Assembly (NCBI RefSeq): GCF_023159225.1
Contig: NC_063176.1
Coordinates: 4,228,963 to 4,292,962, forward strand
DNA from: Perognathus longimembris pacificus
Taxonomy: Eukaryota; Chordata; Mammalia; Rodentia; Heteromyidae
Direction of reading: 5' to 3'
Length of the DNA: 64,000 nucleotides
Shown here piece after piece: positions 60,190-64,000 of this stretch. Under the pieces are notes generated by a model. It was not told the DNA's origin. It saw nothing but the letters and a program-made list of their open reading frames with translations, and searched no databases. Position 1 is the first letter of the stretch. Each line of letters starts with the position of its first letter. The position numbers and the translations under genes were made by a program.

Positions 60190-60639
60190 TGTCTGGGTCT
60201 TTAGTCCCCAGGGCTCTCCTGACCTGTGGGAGAAATGGGGAAGCACGCCCTGACTGGGGCGGGCCAAGAAAGGAGAAGGGTGGATGGACCGCCCGCACCC
60301 AGCTTCCTGACACCAGAGGATATTCAGACGCGTCTGGGAGAATGTCTTGAGCACGCCTCGCTTTATTGAAATTTAATTAGGTCAGAGAGTGGCAGGAAGG
60401 GGAGGGGTGTACATGCACCTATCTAGGGACTGTGAAGGGAGGGCCTGAGCTGTCTGTCAAGAGTGGAGGGCCAAGGGACCAATCCTAAGAGGTGTCCTAA
60501 TTCTAAGTCACAGCCCACAGGACCGCCTCTGGGTTCAGCACTAGGCACCATCTTAGTCACATGTGGTCCCAAGGCTGGGAAACAGGGGGGGCCAGCTAGT
60601 TGCCTCTTTCTGATGTGACATGCCTTAGCATATCCCACA
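60190..60639 (-). mobile_element. Provirus 3 3' LTR
   Basis: 450 bp, TG...CA bounded, uninterrupted. It is the best local reference for the LTR family and shows where the nested LTR entered provirus 1. Confidence 0.83.
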
Positions 60640-60859
60640 TCTCCCCCTTTTTGGTTTAAAGCAGGTAGCTGCCCTACTTGAGAGTGTGCCTGTCTTTGGT
60701 TGTCCCCCTCTGAGGATCTCACCCGTCATTGACTACCACTCTAGCTCTTCAGGCAGTCCCACCTGCAGGAGCTGCCAGCCAGTAGAAGGACTCCCGGGGA
60801 GGAACTGACACTCAAGAGGAGGCCCTGTTATTTTTGCCTCATGCCTGTACACCCTGGTA

Positions 60860-61200
60860 GGGGTCATGGCAAACCTCATAGGGTTCCCAATCTGCTAAAG
60901 GCAGCATATTCCTGTCCAACCACCATTAACTGGACAGCTCTGGCTCATTTGAGAAATTGGAGAAGCCTATTAACAACACAAGGGCCAAATGTAAACACAA
61001 GAATCATGGTAACCAAGAGGCCCACAAGGGGGAGAAGGTAGTGGAGCCACCCATTTAGCCCAGTCCAGAGAAAATTGGAGTTCAGTCTGTTTCAGCGCCG
61101 CTCAAGATAAAAGCAGAGTCCCCTTTCTCTGGTGGTGAGCAGGTCCAGGCCCTGGCAATTCTGGAGGACCACAGCAGCCAAAGAGTCACATTGAAGTTGC
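60860..61200 (-). pseudogene. Provirus 3 env transmembrane-subunit remnant
   Basis: Homologous to 50980-51345 in the same order next to the polypurine tract; broken by frameshifts and deletions. Confidence 0.6.
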
Positions 61201-61744
61201 AGATCTACGGTGGTGCTAGCAGTTTGATGCATATCATTAGTAGACAGTTTATCGTAAACATGAAGCAAGGTACCAAGACTCCCCAACACCTGTTCCCACC
61301 CCGACAGCAATGCCTAAGCTCAGACAGCGGGGATAAGTAAAGACTAATTATTGGGGATGACATCAACATCCGGCAAAAGGGAAACAACAGTGAAAACTCC
61401 ATTCCAATTTTTTTTGACAATAAGCTGTAGGCAATATCACCACAGAGAGACACCGCGCCATTGGGGGGGGGGCGGCATTAAGATGTTGAGGTAGAGTCCA
61501 ACAAAGCAAGTAACATTTAGTAGAGAAAGGATAGGGGTGGATACCCCTGAATGAGGGGGTAGGGCTGGGCAACTGGAAGGAAGGGAGGCTGGCTGCTTCC
61601 ATTGTTGACCACAATTTCTGATACACGCAGGCAAGTCTCAGAAAAAATCCACCATGGTCTTCTTATTCCTAGAGAGAAACAAACAAGGAATCATACCTCA
61701 AGAGGGGGTGCTCTTGGGTAGTTATTCTGGTGAACAGTATTTTA

Positions 61745-62865
61745 GGTCTCTAGCAGGTACCCAAATTGGGCTTGGTTCCCTGATCGGGAAAACATATCCA
61801 AAGCCCCTTCCCACATTAATGAATGGGTCAGGACCTCGCCATGATCCAGTAAGGGGGTCCTTCCATCGAACTTCCACCTTTAAATAAGGTGTCTGATTTG
61901 ACCAATGCCTCTGAAAAGCTGTCAGAAGTTAGCCTTTGAAAAATTTAAAATATTTAATGTAAGCATGTCTGTCCTTAACTGGTCATGAGGGTTGCTTCCC
62001 CCTTTTTGTTTTATTAATTGGTCCTTTAGGGTCTTACTATGCCTCTCGATTATAGCTTGACCGATGACATTAGAGTTGGTAACAAATTGAGCACATACAA
62101 ACTATCAGAAAACAGGTTCATCGGTTTTTGAACATGGGTTAGTGCCAGGGCAACTGTGTATAGCTCCTTACACTGTGCAGACCCTGTAACTGGCTCAAAG
62201 TAGTGGGTGCCCTTATCTCTATTGGCAGGGGAGGAGGTGGAGTATATCACCGTGGCAGATCCCAATTTACTCCCATCAGTAAAAACATTGACAGCTTTAA
62301 TAAGAGGTTTGGTAGAGAAAAGTATGGGGGGAGTCCACTGTAACCTCAAAAATGAAGTCACCCATCTTGAAGTGCCATAATGGCAGTCCAACTTCCCCAT
62401 GAAATCCTCCACAGCATGGACACCTGATTATTTTGACCCACTCAAAGTCTGATAGCCAGCAGGAAATAACTAGCACATCAGGATCCCACCCATAATGTCT
62501 CAGGGAAATATACCTGCCCTTAATTACCAGATCAGCTAGCGGGTCTAGCTGGGAGTAAAACCTGGGAGTCCCTCCAACCGATGCATGTACCCATTGGAGA
62601 GGCTCACACAACTGAGGAATGGCTCTGAGCCAGGAAGGATCCAAAGTCAAAGGGGGGATTGGGGCCTATAACAAGCCAATTGTGCCATATTTAAGGCTGT
62701 CTCAATTTTTTGAAATATTACTTGAAGTGATGGAGTTATTGTAATAACATCAGTGGGGGCTTTATGCTTTAAAGAGTCAAAAAGCAGAAGCAGATCTTCT
62801 GTAGGCAGGTGAAGCCAAGGCCTTAACCAGTTAATCTCACCTAACAGTTTTGGTAGCTCCACCAA
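61745..62865 (-). pseudogene. Provirus 3 pol remnant
   Basis: On the minus strand, 62647-62865 is the end of reverse transcriptase (contains LLGEINWLRPWL), 62297-62650 the connection region, 62050-62280 RNase H (NVFTDGSKLGSA) and 61745-62045 the end of integrase. The RNase H to integrase junction near 62060-62090 is the same as in provirus 1. Stops between segments. Confidence 0.78.
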
Positions 62866-63381
62866 AGTATAGGTGCCATCAAATCAAATTATATCATTTA
62901 ACCTTACCAGCAGGTGTTAGAGAGCACAAATAAATAACAATCAAGAGGACAATCAAGGATCAGGACAATGGAAAAGTCTCAGCTTCAGCGGATCGAAAGT
63001 GGCTGTGTCTTCCATCCTAATCAGCAGTCCTCGTTAGTCATGTGTGATGGAGGCAGGCAGGAGAGGTGGATTACACACCTCCTTTTGGGTTGCCTGCAAA
63101 TTTCTACACAGACTGGTTAAAGATATTAGTTTGGGAGCAGACTGTAGAGGCAGCTTCACAGACCGCCACAGTCCATGCATCTAGCACACATGTCGACCTG
63201 CATCCTATAAAGTAAAATATCAAGACCGGATCAGGAAAATCGAGGTCAATAGCCTCATTTGTGCACTCGCTCCAAAATGACTCTGGTCCCTTGATCTTAT
63301 AGAGTTTATGAGAGCACAGGAGAAAAAAATGGAGAAGTAGATAGACATAAAGAACAATATTAGGTTTTTAAAGTAGGTAGC

Positions 63382-63867
63382 TGGTAAAAGAGAACACCAC
63401 GCGGTATTCAGGCAGGAGAGAAAGTTTATTACCGAACTGCTGGCCTGTAGCTGAGGTGACCCATGGCCAGAGAGAAGGGAGAGAGAGAGAGCGACCCCCA
63501 CCCAGCCCTGCCTTATATCTAGGGCAGGGGCAAAGGGTGTGGCCAGGTGGATTAGCATGTGACCTCAGGGAAAGGGGAGGTAACTGCCTCCAGGTCTGCA
63601 AGTTACCCAGGTAACTGGGTGGAGACTTAATGAGGTGGGGGCATCTGCATGGAGCCCTCAGGGAGAGGACCTTACATTCCAGCCTTTTAATAGTTATGAA
63701 AAAGGACGAAGACTCTCTCTGGCTGCTTCCTGCTGGCAAGGGGCGTCAGCATTAGGGGTAAAAGGCAGAAATGTGGCCTCTCCTGGAGAAGGCGAGCAGC
63801 AGGGTCCCTTGGTGGTAGATGTCAGTCCTTGAATGAAGCCTGGAAGAAGTCTCATGAGGACTGGACA
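63382..63867 (-). mobile_element. Probable LTR of another family
   Basis: TG...CA bounded (tggtaaaag...ctggaca). On the minus strand tataag (near 63512) precedes aataaa (near 63428), the order expected for an LTR promoter and polyadenylation signal. It interrupts the interior of provirus 3. No target duplication was found. Confidence 0.5.
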
Positions 63868-64000
63868 AAAAAATATTAAGGCAAAAGGAAGGGTTTAGGG
63901 CACAAAATTAAAAACTGGATTACTTGGACAGTTCTTATACTCAGGCATGGACATTAGATGGACAAGCTACTATCTCTTGATCCCCCGGCTCTGATTAATT

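Larger units (their letters stand above)
60190..63361 (-). mobile_element. Provirus 3: class II-like provirus, 3' LTR and interior
   Basis: 3' LTR 60190-60639 (tgtctggg...tatcccaca), polypurine tract at about 60640-60655, env remnant 60860-61200, pol remnant 61745-62865. It runs parallel to provirus 1 (21081-23500) up to tagatagacataaa and then diverges. The 5' LTR is not visible and probably lies beyond the window or was removed. Confidence 0.78.

Overview
The window is mammalian nuclear DNA from a rodent, most likely a heteromyid or other geomyoid (kangaroo rat or pocket mouse group). The evidence is intron-containing UDP-glucuronosyltransferase (UGT2) genes plus many copies of an ID-type, tRNA-derived dimeric SINE. 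The SINE has A-box and B-box remnants and a distinctive second half, which I associate with Geomyoidea. The organism call rests on the repeats and is an inference. No prokaryotic feature (CRISPR, operon, IS element) is present.

The window is part of a UGT2 cluster, with every UGT copy on the + strand. From left to right: (1) exons 3-6 of a UGT2A1/2A2-like gene whose 5' part lies off the left edge (1854-7214); (2) a frameshifted, truncated exon 1 most like UGT2A3 (14170-14600); (3) a UGT2B ghost made of a scrap of exon 1 and a decayed exon 5 (about 25540-26063); (4) a complete, open six-exon UGT2B gene coding for 530 residues (27135-39581); (5) a decayed UGT2B exon 6 in a tandemly duplicated block (43948-44175); (6) a UGT2B pseudogene with a broken exon 1 and an exon 2 split by an insertion (54092-59530). 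Intact UGT2 proteins are endoplasmic reticulum membrane enzymes that conjugate glucuronic acid to steroids, bile acids, odorants and xenobiotics.

The rest is repeats. Three related, decayed proviruses lie on the minus strand (19993-25502, 50328-52285, and from 60190 to at least 63361). They combine a tRNA-Lys1,2-type primer site, a betaretrovirus-like pol and a gammaretrovirus-like env transmembrane remnant. Solo LTRs of other families sit inside one of these proviruses (20068-20640), inside an L1 (29653-30239) and probably at 63382-63867. L1 fragments are frequent in both orientations. SINEs of two designs, ID-like dimers and B1-like/ID-like chimeras, occur every few kilobases, several with perfect target-site duplications.

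I did not find a new multi-gene system. The points most worth following are: a 26-bp-arm near-perfect palindrome at 1191-1244; a long inverted repeat at 5049-5173; a 42-bp tailless SINE-half insertion with 17-bp target duplications at 45358-45433; the mosaic provirus family with a shared pol deletion; an insertion with 10-bp target duplication splitting a UGT2B exon; and matching HNF1-like/TATA-like promoter spacing in the intact UGT2B gene and the pseudogene.
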